Shown here: piece by piece, positions 7,300-14,717 of the stretch
How the letters are laid out: each line of letters begins with the position of its first letter
Position numbering within the stretch: position 1 is the stretch's first letter
Source of the DNA: JAKOQB01 sp036824465
GTDB taxonomy: Bacteria > Pseudomonadota > Gammaproteobacteria > Burkholderiales > Burkholderiaceae_F
DNA: 35,310 bases
Assembly (NCBI GenBank): GCA_036824465.1
Contig: DAITAC010000041.1
Location: forward strand, 1-35,310
Direction of reading: 5' to 3'
The notes under the pieces: generated by a model
What the model was told of the DNA's origin: nothing
Database searches by the model: none
The model's input: the letters and a program-made list of their open reading frames with translations, nothing else
Program-made: the position numbers and the translations under genes

Positions 7300-7695
7300 A
7301 TGAGCATGAGTGATCCGATCGCCGACATGCTGACCCGCATCCGCAACGGGCAGCGTATCGAGAAAACGGAAGTCGTGATGCCGTCTTCGAAACTGAAGGT
7401 GGCGATTGCGCAGGTCCTGAAGGACGAAGGTTATATCGACGGGTATCAGGTCGCGGCCAATGAGGGCAAGCCCGAGTTGCGCATCGGCCTGAAGTATTAC
7501 GCGGGCCGCCCGGTGATCGAGCAGATCGAGCGCGTATCGCGTCCTGGTCTGCGTGTGTACAAGGGCCGCGGCGCGATTCCGACGGTGATGAACGGGCTCG
7601 GCGTGGCGATCGTGTCCACGCCGCAGGGTGTGATGACGGATCGCAAGGCACGCGCCACGGGCGTGGGTGGCGAAGTTCTCTGCTACGTGTCATAA
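7300..7695 (+). CDS. rpsH: 30S ribosomal protein S8
   Basis: S8 binds the central domain of 16S rRNA and is the spc-operon repressor in E. coli. The product contains MSDPIADMLTRIRNGQ and ends GVGGEVLCYVS, both family hallmarks. Candidate starts are ATG 7300 (MSMSDP) and ATG 7306 (MSDP). AGGAG at 7288-7292 is 7 nt from 7300, so I use that (131 residues). The TTG at 7294 is too close to the ribosome binding site. Confidence 0.96.
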   Translation: MSMSDPIADMLTRIRNGQRIEKTEVVMPSSKLKVAIAQVLKDEGYIDGYQVAANEGKPELRIGLKYYAGRPVIEQIERVSRPGLRVYKGRGAIPTVMNGLGVAIVSTPQGVMTDRKARATGVGGEVLCYVS

Positions 7696-7715
7696 CCGGG
7701 GCAGGAGAAGACGAA

Positions 7716-8249
7716 ATGTCTCGAGTTGCACGAATTCCGGTCAGCCTGGCCAAGGGCGTCGAAGCCCAGGTCTCGGCGACCGAGATCACGATCAAGGGTC
7801 CGCTCGGCACGCTGAAGCATCCCGCCTCTCCTCTGGTGAAGGTCGCAGTGGCCGACGGCAAGGTGTCTTTCGCGGTGACGGACGAATCACGCCACGCCAA
7901 GGCGATGAGCGGCACGTTGCGATCACTGGTGGCAGGCATGGTTCAGGGCGTGTCAACCGGCTTCCAGAAGAAGCTGACGCTCGTCGGCGTCGGCTATCGC
8001 GCGCAGGCGCAGGGCGACAAGCTCAATCTGTCGCTCGGCTTTTCGCACCCGGTCGTGCATCAGATGCCTTCGGGTATCAAGTGCGAGACGCCGACCCAGA
8101 CCGAGATCCTGATCAAGGGCGCCGACAAGCAGCGGGTCGGCCAGGTCGCGGCCGAGGTGCGGGGCTACAAGCCCCCTGAACCCTACAAGGGCAAGGGTGT
8201 GCGTTACTCCGATGAGACCGTGGTCTTGAAAGAGACCAAGAAGAAGTAG
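7716..8249 (+). CDS. rplF: 50S ribosomal protein L6
   Basis: L6 lies near the GTPase-associated centre, at the elongation factor binding site. The 177-residue protein has the two-domain L6 layout, with MSRVARIPVSL at the start and the C-terminal signature EILIKGADKQRVGQVAAEVRGYKPPEPYKGKGVRY. A CAGGAGAAG ribosome binding site precedes the ATG. It sits between rpsH (20 bp) and rplR (20 bp). Confidence 0.97.
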   Translation: MSRVARIPVSLAKGVEAQVSATEITIKGPLGTLKHPASPLVKVAVADGKVSFAVTDESRHAKAMSGTLRSLVAGMVQGVSTGFQKKLTLVGVGYRAQAQGDKLNLSLGFSHPVVHQMPSGIKCETPTQTEILIKGADKQRVGQVAAEVRGYKPPEPYKGKGVRYSDETVVLKETKKK

Positions 8250-8269
8250 CGCGAAGGCGGAGGCAAGCA

Positions 8270-8638
8270 ATGAGCGACAAAAAGCAAACCCGTCTGCGCC
8301 GTGCGCGCGCCACCCGTGTGCGTATCGCGCTGCAGCGATCCCATCGTCTGACCGTGTACCGGTCGAATCTGCATATCTACGCGAGCGTCGTGTCTCCCGA
8401 TGGCGGCAAGGTTCTGGTGACGGCGTCCACAGTCGAGCCTGAAGTGCGCACGCAACTGACTGGTGCGAAGGGCAAGGGTGGCAACGTCGCCGCGGCAAAA
8501 CTCGTCGGCACGCGCCTGGCCCAAAAAGCCAAGGCGGCCGGCATCGACACCGTCGCTTTCGATCGCGCCGGTTTTCGCTTTCATGGCCGCGTCAAGGCGC
8601 TGGCCGACGCCGCGCGCGAAGCCGGCTTGAAGATCTAA
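8270..8638 (+). CDS. rplR: 50S ribosomal protein L18
   Basis: L18 binds 5S rRNA together with L5. The 122-residue product has a basic N-terminus (KKQTRLRRARATRVRI), the segment RLTVYRSNLHIYASVV, and the C-terminal AFDRAGFRFHGRVKALADAAREAGLKI typical of L18. GGAGG is present a few bases before the ATG. rpsE begins 9 bp downstream. Confidence 0.97.
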   Translation: MSDKKQTRLRRARATRVRIALQRSHRLTVYRSNLHIYASVVSPDGGKVLVTASTVEPEVRTQLTGAKGKGGNVAAAKLVGTRLAQKAKAAGIDTVAFDRAGFRFHGRVKALADAAREAGLKI

Positions 8639-8647
8639 GGGGCAGCA

Positions 8648-9178
8648 ATGGCGAAAGTGCAACCCAGGGGCATGAAGGGCGTGGCGTCCGAAGAGCGCGA
8701 CGACGGCCTGCGCGAAAAGATGATCGCGGTTAACCGCGTCACTAAGGTGGTGAAAGGTGGCCGCATCCTCGGCTTTGCCTCGCTCACTGTGGTTGGCGAT
8801 GGAGACGGCCGTATTGGCATGGGCAAGGGCAAGGCGCGCGAGGTGCCGGTCTCCGTGCAGAAGGCGATGGAAAAGGCGCGCCGCGCACTGAAGAAAATGC
8901 CGCTGAAGAACGGCACGCTGCACCACGCGGTTGAAGGTCGGCATGGCGCGTCCCGCGTGATGCTGGCGCCGGCTCAACAAGGAGCCGGCGTGATTGCCGG
9001 CGGTCCATTGCGTGCGATCTTCGATGTGATGGGCATCAAGAACATCGTTGCCAAGTCGCACGGTTCAACCAACCCGTACAACATGGTGCGCGCGACGCTC
9101 AATGCATTGGAACAGCTGCGCACGCCGGCTGAAATCGCTGCCAAGCGCGGCAAGACGGTCGAGGAACTGCTCGGCTGA
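8648..9178 (+). CDS. rpsE: 30S ribosomal protein S5
   Basis: S5 controls translational accuracy and lies near the mRNA entry; spectinomycin resistance changes map to its N-terminal loop. The 176-residue product shows the double-stranded RNA-binding-like N-terminal domain (REKMIAVNRVTKVVKGGRI), then GDGDGRIGMGKGKAREVP, and the C-terminal GIKNIVAKSHGSTNPYNMVRAT. Length and order are normal for the family. Confidence 0.97.
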   Translation: MAKVQPRGMKGVASEERDDGLREKMIAVNRVTKVVKGGRILGFASLTVVGDGDGRIGMGKGKAREVPVSVQKAMEKARRALKKMPLKNGTLHHAVEGRHGASRVMLAPAQQGAGVIAGGPLRAIFDVMGIKNIVAKSHGSTNPYNMVRATLNALEQLRTPAEIAAKRGKTVEELLG

Positions 9179-9189
9179 GCGAGGATCAG

Positions 9190-9372
9190 ATGTCTAAGAA
9201 GACGGTCAAAGTAACTTTGGTCAAGAGTCCCGTGTCGGCCAAGAAGACTCATCAGGCCACGGTGCTCGGCCTCGGCCTGAAAAGAATGCACCAGACGCGC
9301 GAGTTGGAAGACACGCCTTCCGTGCGTGGAATGATCAACAAGGTCGCGTACATGGTTCGCGTCGCTTCGTGA
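9190..9372 (+). CDS. rpmD: 50S ribosomal protein L30
   Basis: A short (60-residue) 50S protein. The pattern VTLVKSPVSAKKTHQATVLGLGLKRMHQTRELEDTPSVRGMINKV is a full match to bacterial L30, with the conserved GLGLKRMHQT core at about residues 28-37. It sits between rpsE and rplO, as in most bacteria that keep L30. Confidence 0.96.
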   Translation: MSKKTVKVTLVKSPVSAKKTHQATVLGLGLKRMHQTRELEDTPSVRGMINKVAYMVRVAS

Positions 9373-9403
9373 CGCGCGTAACTCAAGGCTTGGAGCTCGA
9401 TCC

Positions 9404-10024
9404 ATGCGTCTGAACAGTCTGAAACCTGCGGCGGGAGCCAAGAGTGCGCCGCATCGCGTCGGCCGTGGTATCGGCTCCGGCTGGGGCAAGACCGCGGGCC
9501 GCGGCCACAAGGGCCAGAAGTCTCGCGCCGGTGGTTTTCATAAAGTCGGCTTTGAGGGCGGTCAGATGCCGCTGCATCGGCGACTGCCGAAGCGCGGCTT
9601 CACGTCGCTGTCGCGTCGCTTCGTCGAGGCTGTCCGTCTGTCGGAGTTGCAGAAGCTCGGCGCCGAGGAAATCGATCTGATGGTGCTCAAGCAGGCGGGC
9701 GTGATCTCGATCCTCGCGATCGATGCGCGTGTGATCAGGTCCGGCGAGATCAGCCGCAAGGTCAGTGTGCGCGGCATCGGCGTTACCAAGGGCGCCAAGG
9801 CGGCGATCGAGGCCGCAGGCGGCAACGTTGCCGTGGCTGTCGTCAAGAAGGCCGCGGGCAAGAAGGAGGCGCGACTCGCCGCCCGGCGCAAAGCCAGAGA
9901 AGCGTCGATCGCTGCGGTCGAACATAAGTCTGCCGAGCCGAAATCCGCGCCGCCAGCGAAGAAGGCGCCCAAGCCGGCGACGGATGCGGCACCGAAGAAG
10001 GCTGCCAAACCGGCAGCGAAATAG
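9404..10024 (+). CDS. rplO: 50S ribosomal protein L15 with long basic tail
   Basis: L15 is a late 50S assembly protein. The core (about residues 1-148) is standard: MRLNSLKPAAGAKSAPHRVGRG, the glycine-rich GSGWGKTAGRGHKGQKSR, and GFEGGQMPLHRRLPKRGF. The protein is 206 residues against 144 in E. coli. The extra part of about 58 residues (from about 149) is rich in Lys, Ala, Pro and Arg, with a charged helix-like section (KKEARLAARRKAREAS) followed by repeated KKA/KPA units. The tail keeps the frame to its own stop 17 bp before secY, so it is not a frameshift. Confidence 0.96.
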   Translation: MRLNSLKPAAGAKSAPHRVGRGIGSGWGKTAGRGHKGQKSRAGGFHKVGFEGGQMPLHRRLPKRGFTSLSRRFVEAVRLSELQKLGAEEIDLMVLKQAGVISILAIDARVIRSGEISRKVSVRGIGVTKGAKAAIEAAGGNVAVAVVKKAAGKKEARLAARRKAREASIAAVEHKSAEPKSAPPAKKAPKPATDAAPKKAAKPAAK

Positions 10025-10041
10025 CAGGCAGAAGGATTCGC

Positions 10042-11370
10042 GTGGCCAACGTTCCGGGCACCCTCGGCAAGACAGGCAAGTATGGCGACCTGAAACGTCG
10101 CTTCATCTTCCTGTTGATGGCGCTGCTCGTCTATCGGATCGGCACGCACATCCCGGTGCCGGGCATCGACCCGGATCAGCTGCGGCAGCTGTTCAACTCG
10201 CAACAGGGGGGCATCCTCGGCCTTTTCAACATGTTCTCGGGTGGCGCGCTGTCACGCTTCTCGGTGTTCGCACTCGGAATCATGCCGTACATCTCGGCGT
10301 CGATCATTATGCAGATGCTGACCTATGTGCTGCCGTCGCTCGAGGCGTTGCGCAAGGAAGGCGAGTCGGGGCGACGCAAGATCACGCAGTACACGCGCTA
10401 CGGGACACTTGGTCTCGCGCTTTTTCAAGCCGCGAGCATTTCAATCGCGCTCGAATCCCAGCAGGGTCTGGTGCTCGATCCGGGTCTGATGTTCCGCTTC
10501 GTGTGCGTGATTTCTCTTGTCACCGGCACCATGTTCCTGATGTGGCTCGGCGAGCAGATTACAGAGCGGGGCCTGGGTAACGGAATTTCCATCCTGATCT
10601 TCGCCGGCATCGTCGCCGGATTGCCGAATGCGATCGGCGGGTTGTTCGAGCTGGTGCGCACCGGCGCGATCGGCCCGTTGTCAGCGATCCTCATCATTGC
10701 GCTGATCGTGCTTGTCACCGCGTTCGTGGTGTTCGTCGAGCGCGGCCAGCGCAAGATCTTGGTCAACTACGCGAAGCGCCAGGTCGGCAATAAGATCTAT
10801 GGCGGACAGAGTTCCCATCTGCCGCTGAAACTGAATATGTCAGGCGTCATCCCACCGATCTTCGCCTCGTCGCTGATCCTGTTCCCGGCCACGCTGGCGA
10901 GCTGGTTCACAACCGGTGACGCAACGCGCTGGATCCGCGATCTCGCGGCCGCGCTGTCCCCCGGTCAGCCGCTGTACATCCTGCTGTACGCAAGCCTGAT
11001 TATCTTCTTCTGCTTCTTCTACACGGCGCTCGTGTTCAACAGCAAGGAGACGGCAGACAACCTGAAGAAGAGTGGTGCGTTTGTGCCAGGGATTCGGCCG
11101 GGTGACCAGACCGCCCGCTACATCGACAAGATCCTGATGCGGCTGACGCTGATCGGCGCGATCTACATCACGATCGTGTGCCTGGTGCCGGAGTTCCTGA
11201 ACCGGCAGTACAGCGTGCCGTTCTACTTCGGCGGCACTTCACTTCTCATTGTGGTGGTGGTGACGATGGACTTCATGGCGCAGGTGCAGGCCTACCTGAT
11301 GACGCACCAGTACGAGTCGCTGTTGAAGAAAGCGAATTTCAAGGGCTTCGGCGCCGGTCTGCCGCGATAG
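10042..11370 (+). CDS. secY: Preprotein translocase subunit SecY
   Basis: SecY is the channel subunit of the SecYEG translocon in the inner membrane. The 442-residue protein has the expected ten hydrophobic segments. Recognisable segments include YRIGTHIPVPGID at the first membrane span, LGIMPYISASIIMQ, GLGNGISILIFAGIVAGLP and the C-terminal cytosolic MTHQYESLLKKANFKG. It begins with GTG at 10042, with AGAAGG upstream at suitable distance. Its position at the end of the spc block, after rplO, is the usual one. Confidence 0.97.
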   Translation: MANVPGTLGKTGKYGDLKRRFIFLLMALLVYRIGTHIPVPGIDPDQLRQLFNSQQGGILGLFNMFSGGALSRFSVFALGIMPYISASIIMQMLTYVLPSLEALRKEGESGRRKITQYTRYGTLGLALFQAASISIALESQQGLVLDPGLMFRFVCVISLVTGTMFLMWLGEQITERGLGNGISILIFAGIVAGLPNAIGGLFELVRTGAIGPLSAILIIALIVLVTAFVVFVERGQRKILVNYAKRQVGNKIYGGQSSHLPLKLNMSGVIPPIFASSLILFPATLASWFTTGDATRWIRDLAAALSPGQPLYILLYASLIIFFCFFYTALVFNSKETADNLKKSGAFVPGIRPGDQTARYIDKILMRLTLIGAIYITIVCLVPEFLNRQYSVPFYFGGTSLLIVVVVTMDFMAQVQAYLMTHQYESLLKKANFKGFGAGLPR

Positions 11371-11389
11371 GAACAGGCCAAAGGACGGC

Positions 11390-11608
11390 ATGGCGAAGGA
11401 CGACGTTATCCAGATGCAGGGAGAGATTCTCGAGAATCTCCCGAACGCGACGTTTCGCGTCAAGCTGGAAAACGGGCATGTGGTGCTCGGCCACATCTCC
11501 GGAAAGATGCGGATGCACTACATCCGCATCCTGCCGGGCGACAAGGTGACGGTGGAGTTGACGCCGTACGACCTGAGTCGAGCAAGAATTGTTTTCCGCG
11601 CAAAATAA
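11390..11608 (+). CDS. infA: Translation initiation factor IF-1
   Basis: IF-1 occupies the A site of the 30S subunit during initiation. The 72-residue protein is a single OB fold: MAKDDVIQMQGEILENLPNATFRVKLENGHVVLGHISGKMR, ending LSRARIVFRAK. The residue count equals that of E. coli IF-1. It lies between secY and rpmJ, the common betaproteobacterial arrangement (in E. coli infA is elsewhere). Confidence 0.97.
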   Translation: MAKDDVIQMQGEILENLPNATFRVKLENGHVVLGHISGKMRMHYIRILPGDKVTVELTPYDLSRARIVFRAK

Positions 11609-11635
11609 CAGACGAGCGCGGATCAGGAGAGAACC

Positions 11636-11749
11636 ATGAAAGTCATGGCAAGCGTCAAGAAGATGTGCCGCAAATGCAAGGTGATCAAGCGCAAGGGTGT
11701 GGTGCGCGTGATCTGCTCGGACCCGCGGCATAAGCAGCGTCAAGGCTAA
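11636..11749 (+). CDS. rpmJ: 50S ribosomal protein L36, zinc-binding form
   Basis: A 37-codon gene between infA and rpsM. The translation begins MKVMASVKKMCRKCKVIKRK and ends DPRHKQRQG. Cys11, Cys14, Cys27 and His32 form the zinc ribbon (C-x2-C-x12-C-x4-H) of the zinc-containing L36. It is one residue shorter than E. coli L36. AGGAGAG lies 5-6 nt before the ATG, and rpsM begins 14 bp downstream. Confidence 0.96.
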   Translation: MKVMASVKKMCRKCKVIKRKGVVRVICSDPRHKQRQG

Positions 11750-11763
11750 CGGAGAAGACAACG

Positions 11764-12138
11764 ATGGCCCGTATTGCAGGCATCAACATTCCGCCGCAGC
11801 AGCACGCCGAGATCGGCCTGACCGCGATCTACGGCATCGGCCGCGCTCGTGCGCGCGCGATTCTCGAGGCAGTCAACGTGCCTTTCACGAAGAAGGTGAA
11901 GGAGCTGACCGACGCCGAACTGGAGAGGATCCGCGATGCGCTCGGCAAGGTCGCCGTCGAGGGTGATCTGCGGCGCGAGATCCAGCTGTCGATCAAGCGC
12001 CTGATCGATTTGGGCTGCTATCGCGGCGTGCGCCATCGCAAGGGACTGCCGGTTCGCGGCCAGCGCACACGTACCAACGCGCGCACGCGCAAGGGTCCAC
12101 GCAAGGCTGGCGTGGCGCTGAAGAAAGCCGCGACCTGA
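11764..12138 (+). CDS. rpsM: 30S ribosomal protein S13
   Basis: S13 lies in the 30S head, contacts P-site tRNA and bridges to the 50S subunit. The 124-residue product starts MARIAGINIPPQQHAEIGLTAIYGIG and carries the basic tail RGVRHRKGLPVRGQRTRTNARTRKGPRKAG. It opens the alpha block (rpsM-rpsK-rpsD-rpoA-rplQ), with only 14 bp to rpmJ, so it is probably read from the upstream operon as well. Confidence 0.97.
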   Translation: MARIAGINIPPQQHAEIGLTAIYGIGRARARAILEAVNVPFTKKVKELTDAELERIRDALGKVAVEGDLRREIQLSIKRLIDLGCYRGVRHRKGLPVRGQRTRTNARTRKGPRKAGVALKKAAT

Positions 12139-12172
12139 CGCGCTGCGCGTCCAACGCACAAGGACATCGAAC

Positions 12173-12583
12173 ATGGCAAGAAATCCGAACGCGCAACAGG
12201 TGGCCGCACAGCGGGTGCGCAAGAAGGTCAAGAAAAACGTTGCCGAAGGCATCGCGCACGTTCACGCATCGTTCAACAACACGATCATCACGATCACCGA
12301 CCGGCAGGGCAATGCGCTGTCGTGGGCATCGAGCGGAGGCGCAGGCTTCAAGGGCTCGCGCAAGTCCACGCCGTTCGCGGCACAGGTCGCCGCCGAGGCC
12401 GCTGGCCGTGCCGCGCTTGAATGTGGTGTGAAGAATCTCGAAGTGCGGATCAAGGGCCCGGGTCCCGGCCGTGAATCGAGTGTGCGCGCGCTGAATGCGT
12501 GTGGCTTTCGGATCACGTCGATCCAGGACATCACACCGGTTCCGCACAACGGTTGCCGCGCGCCTAAGCGCCGGCGCGTGTAG
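12173..12583 (+). CDS. rpsK: 30S ribosomal protein S11
   Basis: S11 is in the platform of the 30S subunit near the mRNA exit. The 136-residue protein has a basic N-terminus (QRVRKKVKKNVAEG) followed by the conserved HASFNNTIITITDRQGNALSW, GFKGSRKSTPFAAQ, and the C-terminal PVPHNGCRAPKRRRV. The upstream AAGGACATCGAAC carries a moderate ribosome binding site. Confidence 0.97.
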   Translation: MARNPNAQQVAAQRVRKKVKKNVAEGIAHVHASFNNTIITITDRQGNALSWASSGGAGFKGSRKSTPFAAQVAAEAAGRAALECGVKNLEVRIKGPGPGRESSVRALNACGFRITSIQDITPVPHNGCRAPKRRRV

Positions 12584-12693
12584 TTACTTCCAAGGAGATC
12601 AGTTCCCGATGGGTCTCGACAATCTGGTGTCCGCGCAGTAGCTGCCAGCGCAGTGCGGACTTAATGCAGAACTCTGCAGGATAGGTAAAAACC
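12584..12693 (+). promoter_or_regulatory. rpsK-rpsD spacer with hairpin and 10-codon ORF
   Basis: This 110-bp gap is longer than its neighbours. It holds AAGGAG (12592-12597) followed after 11 nt by a 10-codon frame (12609-12641, MGLDNLVSAQ). An inverted repeat, TGCAGA (12665-12670) with TCTGCA (12673-12678), lies immediately before the weak rpsD ribosome binding site. S4 autoregulates the alpha operon in E. coli, so a structured leader just before rpsD is of interest; a regulatory role is inference. Confidence 0.3.
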
Positions 12694-13317
12694 ATGGCTC
12701 GCTACACCGGAGCAAAACTCAAGCTTTCGCGCCGCGAGGGCACCGATCTGTTTCTCAAGAGCGCCCGCCGCGCGCTCGATACCAAGTGCAAGGCGGACTC
12801 CAAGCCCGGCCAGCACGGGCGCACTTCGGGCGCGCGCACGTCGGACTACGGCGTGCAATTGCGCGAGAAACAGAAGGTCAAACGCATGTATGGCGTATTG
12901 GAGCGCCAGTTCCGCCGTTTCTTCGCCGAAGCGGAGCGGCGCAAGGGCAACACGGGTGAAAACCTGATTGCGCTGCTCGAGTCGCGGCTGGATAACGTCG
13001 TGTACCGGATGGGTTTCGGCTCGACGCGTGCCGAGGCGCGCCAACTGGTTTCGCACTGCGCGATCGCCGTCAACGGCGATGTCGTGAACGTGCCGTCGAT
13101 GTGGATCAAGCCCGGCGACGTGATTGCCGTGCGTGACAAGGCCAAGAAACAAGGCCGGGTCACAGAGGCGCTGTCGCTGGCAGAGCAGTCGGGCTTCCCG
13201 TCGTGGGTCGAGGTCGATCCGAAGAAGATGGAGGGCAAGTTCAAGGCCCTGCCGGACCGCAGCGACGTGGCGCAGGACATCAACGAATCGCTCGTCATCG
13301 AGTTGTACTCGAGGTAA
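12694..13317 (+). CDS. rpsD: 30S ribosomal protein S4
   Basis: S4 nucleates assembly of the 30S body, affects translational fidelity and represses the alpha operon in E. coli. The 207-residue protein begins MARYTGAKLKLSRREGTDLFL and has only one N-terminal cysteine, so it is the zinc-free type. The S4 RNA-binding domain is at about residues 97-160 (ESRLDNVVYRMGFGSTRAEARQLVSHCAIAVNGDVVNVPS). The ribosome binding site is a weak AGGATAGG about 7 nt before the ATG. Confidence 0.97.
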   Translation: MARYTGAKLKLSRREGTDLFLKSARRALDTKCKADSKPGQHGRTSGARTSDYGVQLREKQKVKRMYGVLERQFRRFFAEAERRKGNTGENLIALLESRLDNVVYRMGFGSTRAEARQLVSHCAIAVNGDVVNVPSMWIKPGDVIAVRDKAKKQGRVTEALSLAEQSGFPSWVEVDPKKMEGKFKALPDRSDVAQDINESLVIELYSR

Positions 13318-13324
13318 CGCTTTC

Positions 13325-13392
13325 GTGATCCGTTGTTCGTGATCCGTGATCCGAACAATGCAACCGACAACGGATCATTGATCACGGATCAC
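13325..13392 (+). repeat. Interleaved inverted repeats between rpsD and rpoA
   Basis: Four related segments containing GATCCG or its complement lie in 68 bp. Segment A (13325-13336) pairs with C (13367-13378) over 12 bp including one G-T. Segment B (13339-13351) pairs perfectly with D (13380-13392) over 13 bp. The order is A-B-C-D, so the pairings cross, as in a pseudoknot. A nested alternative (A with D, B with C, 7-8 bp each) is also possible. GTGATCCG occurs twice directly and a third GTGATCC overlaps. There is no T-run after it. The remainder of the 142-bp gap (13318-13459) shows no ORF. Confidence 0.7.
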
Positions 13393-13459
13393 CGGGTTCG
13401 CAGGACCATCCACCAGCCTTATCGGCGTAACGAGCCGAGGGTATTGAAAGGGATCGTCA

Positions 13460-14440
13460 ATGACGTCTACTGCTTTGCTCAAGCCACGCGCGATCGAAGT
13501 TGAATCGATCGGACCCAACGCCGCCATCGTCACGATGGAGCCCTTCGAGCGCGGCTATGGCCACACTCTTGGCAACGCGCTGCGGCGCATTCTGCTGTCA
13601 TCGATGGTCGGCTACGCGCCGACCGAGGCACAGATCGCGGGCGTCGTGCATGAATACTCGACCGTCGACGGTGTCCGCGAGGACGTGGTCGACATCTTGC
13701 TGAACCTGAAGGGCGTTGTCTTCAAGCTCCACAATCGAGATGAAGTGTCTCTTACGCTGAAGAAGGAAGGCGAGGGCATTGTCACCGCTGCTGACATTGA
13801 GTTACCGCACGACGTCGAGATCATCAATCCCGATCACCTGATCGCCCACCTGACCGGCGGTGGCCGCCTCGAGATGCAGATCCGCGTTGAAAAGGGCCGC
13901 GGCTACGTGCCGGGTAATGTGCGTGCATTCCGTGACGATCACAGCAAGACGATCGGTCGCATCGTGATGGACGCATCGTTTTCGCCGGTGAAGCGGGTGT
14001 CGTACACGGTCGAAAGCGCGCGCGTGGAGCAGCGGACTGATCTGGATAAGCTGGTGATGACGATCGAGACCAATGGCTCGATCACGCCGGAAGAAGCGGT
14101 GCGTCAGTCGGCCCGCATCCTGGTCGAGCAACTGTCCGTGTTTGCGGCCCTGGAAGGCGTTGCCGAGCCGATCAGCGCGTCGCGCACTTCACCGCAGGTC
14201 GATCCGATCCTGCTGCGCCCGGTCGATGATCTCGAACTCACGGTGCGTTCGGCGAACTGCCTGAAGGCCGAGAACATCTACTACATCGGCGATCTGATCC
14301 AGCGCACCGAGAACGAACTCCTGAAGACCCCGAACCTCGGACGCAAGTCGCTGAACGAGATCAAGGAAGTCCTGGCGGCGCGCGGTCTGACGCTCGGCAT
14401 GAAACTGGAAAATTGGCCGCCGGCCGGACTGGAGAAGTAG
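13460..14440 (+). CDS. rpoA: RNA polymerase subunit alpha
   Basis: Alpha dimerises to nucleate RNA polymerase assembly and contacts activators and UP elements. The 326-residue protein has the N-terminal assembly domain (FERGYGHTLGNALRRILLSSMVGYAPTE at about residues 28-55), a linker, and the C-terminal DNA-binding domain (LELTVRSANCLKAENIYYIGDLIQRTENELL, then PNLGRKSLNEIKEVL). The arginine in VRSANCL corresponds to the DNA-contacting Arg265 of E. coli. Gene length is normal. It is separated from rpsD by 142 bp and from rplQ by 277 bp, both unusual for this operon. Confidence 0.98.
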   Translation: MTSTALLKPRAIEVESIGPNAAIVTMEPFERGYGHTLGNALRRILLSSMVGYAPTEAQIAGVVHEYSTVDGVREDVVDILLNLKGVVFKLHNRDEVSLTLKKEGEGIVTAADIELPHDVEIINPDHLIAHLTGGGRLEMQIRVEKGRGYVPGNVRAFRDDHSKTIGRIVMDASFSPVKRVSYTVESARVEQRTDLDKLVMTIETNGSITPEEAVRQSARILVEQLSVFAALEGVAEPISASRTSPQVDPILLRPVDDLELTVRSANCLKAENIYYIGDLIQRTENELLKTPNLGRKSLNEIKEVLAARGLTLGMKLENWPPAGLEK

Positions 14441-14717
14441 GAGACCGACGGCGCGGCCAACTTCGGCGAGGCCAACTTCGCGAAGCGAAGTTAAGCTGCA
14501 CGTACAGTGCAGCGGCCGGAGCCGAAACCGGCCCCCCGCCGGCCTCGAATAGTAAGCACAGGGTTTTAGGGGCCAGTCCGGGCGACCGCCAGTTCGGCTT
14601 CGCCGAGTCAAGGCCCGAAAGGGCCGGCGGTCGGCAAAATTGGCTGCCACCGAAATCAAACCGACCCGCCCACTTTGGGATCGAAGAGTCGGCATCAAAG
14701 ACTGAAAGGAAGAACGA
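14441..14717 (+). ncRNA. Highly structured rpoA-rplQ spacer (candidate cis-acting RNA)
   Basis: This 277-bp gap contains a direct repeat GGCCAACTTCG (14455-14465 and 14470-14480), then three adjacent hairpins: 14474-14481 with 14485-14492 (8 bp, GAA loop), 14495-14501 with 14507-14513 (7 bp, GTACA loop), and 14514-14519 with 14528-14533 (6 bp). Further on, an 8-bp stem (14583-14590 with 14626-14633) encloses two hairpins, TCGGC/GCCGA (14594-14598, 14602-14606) and GGCCC/GGGCC with a GAAA loop (14612-14616, 14621-14625), making a three-way junction. No terminator-like T-run or convincing ORF is present. I do not recognise a known RNA family. It could be a cis-regulatory or processing element, or a decayed repeat insertion. 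Confidence 0.5.
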
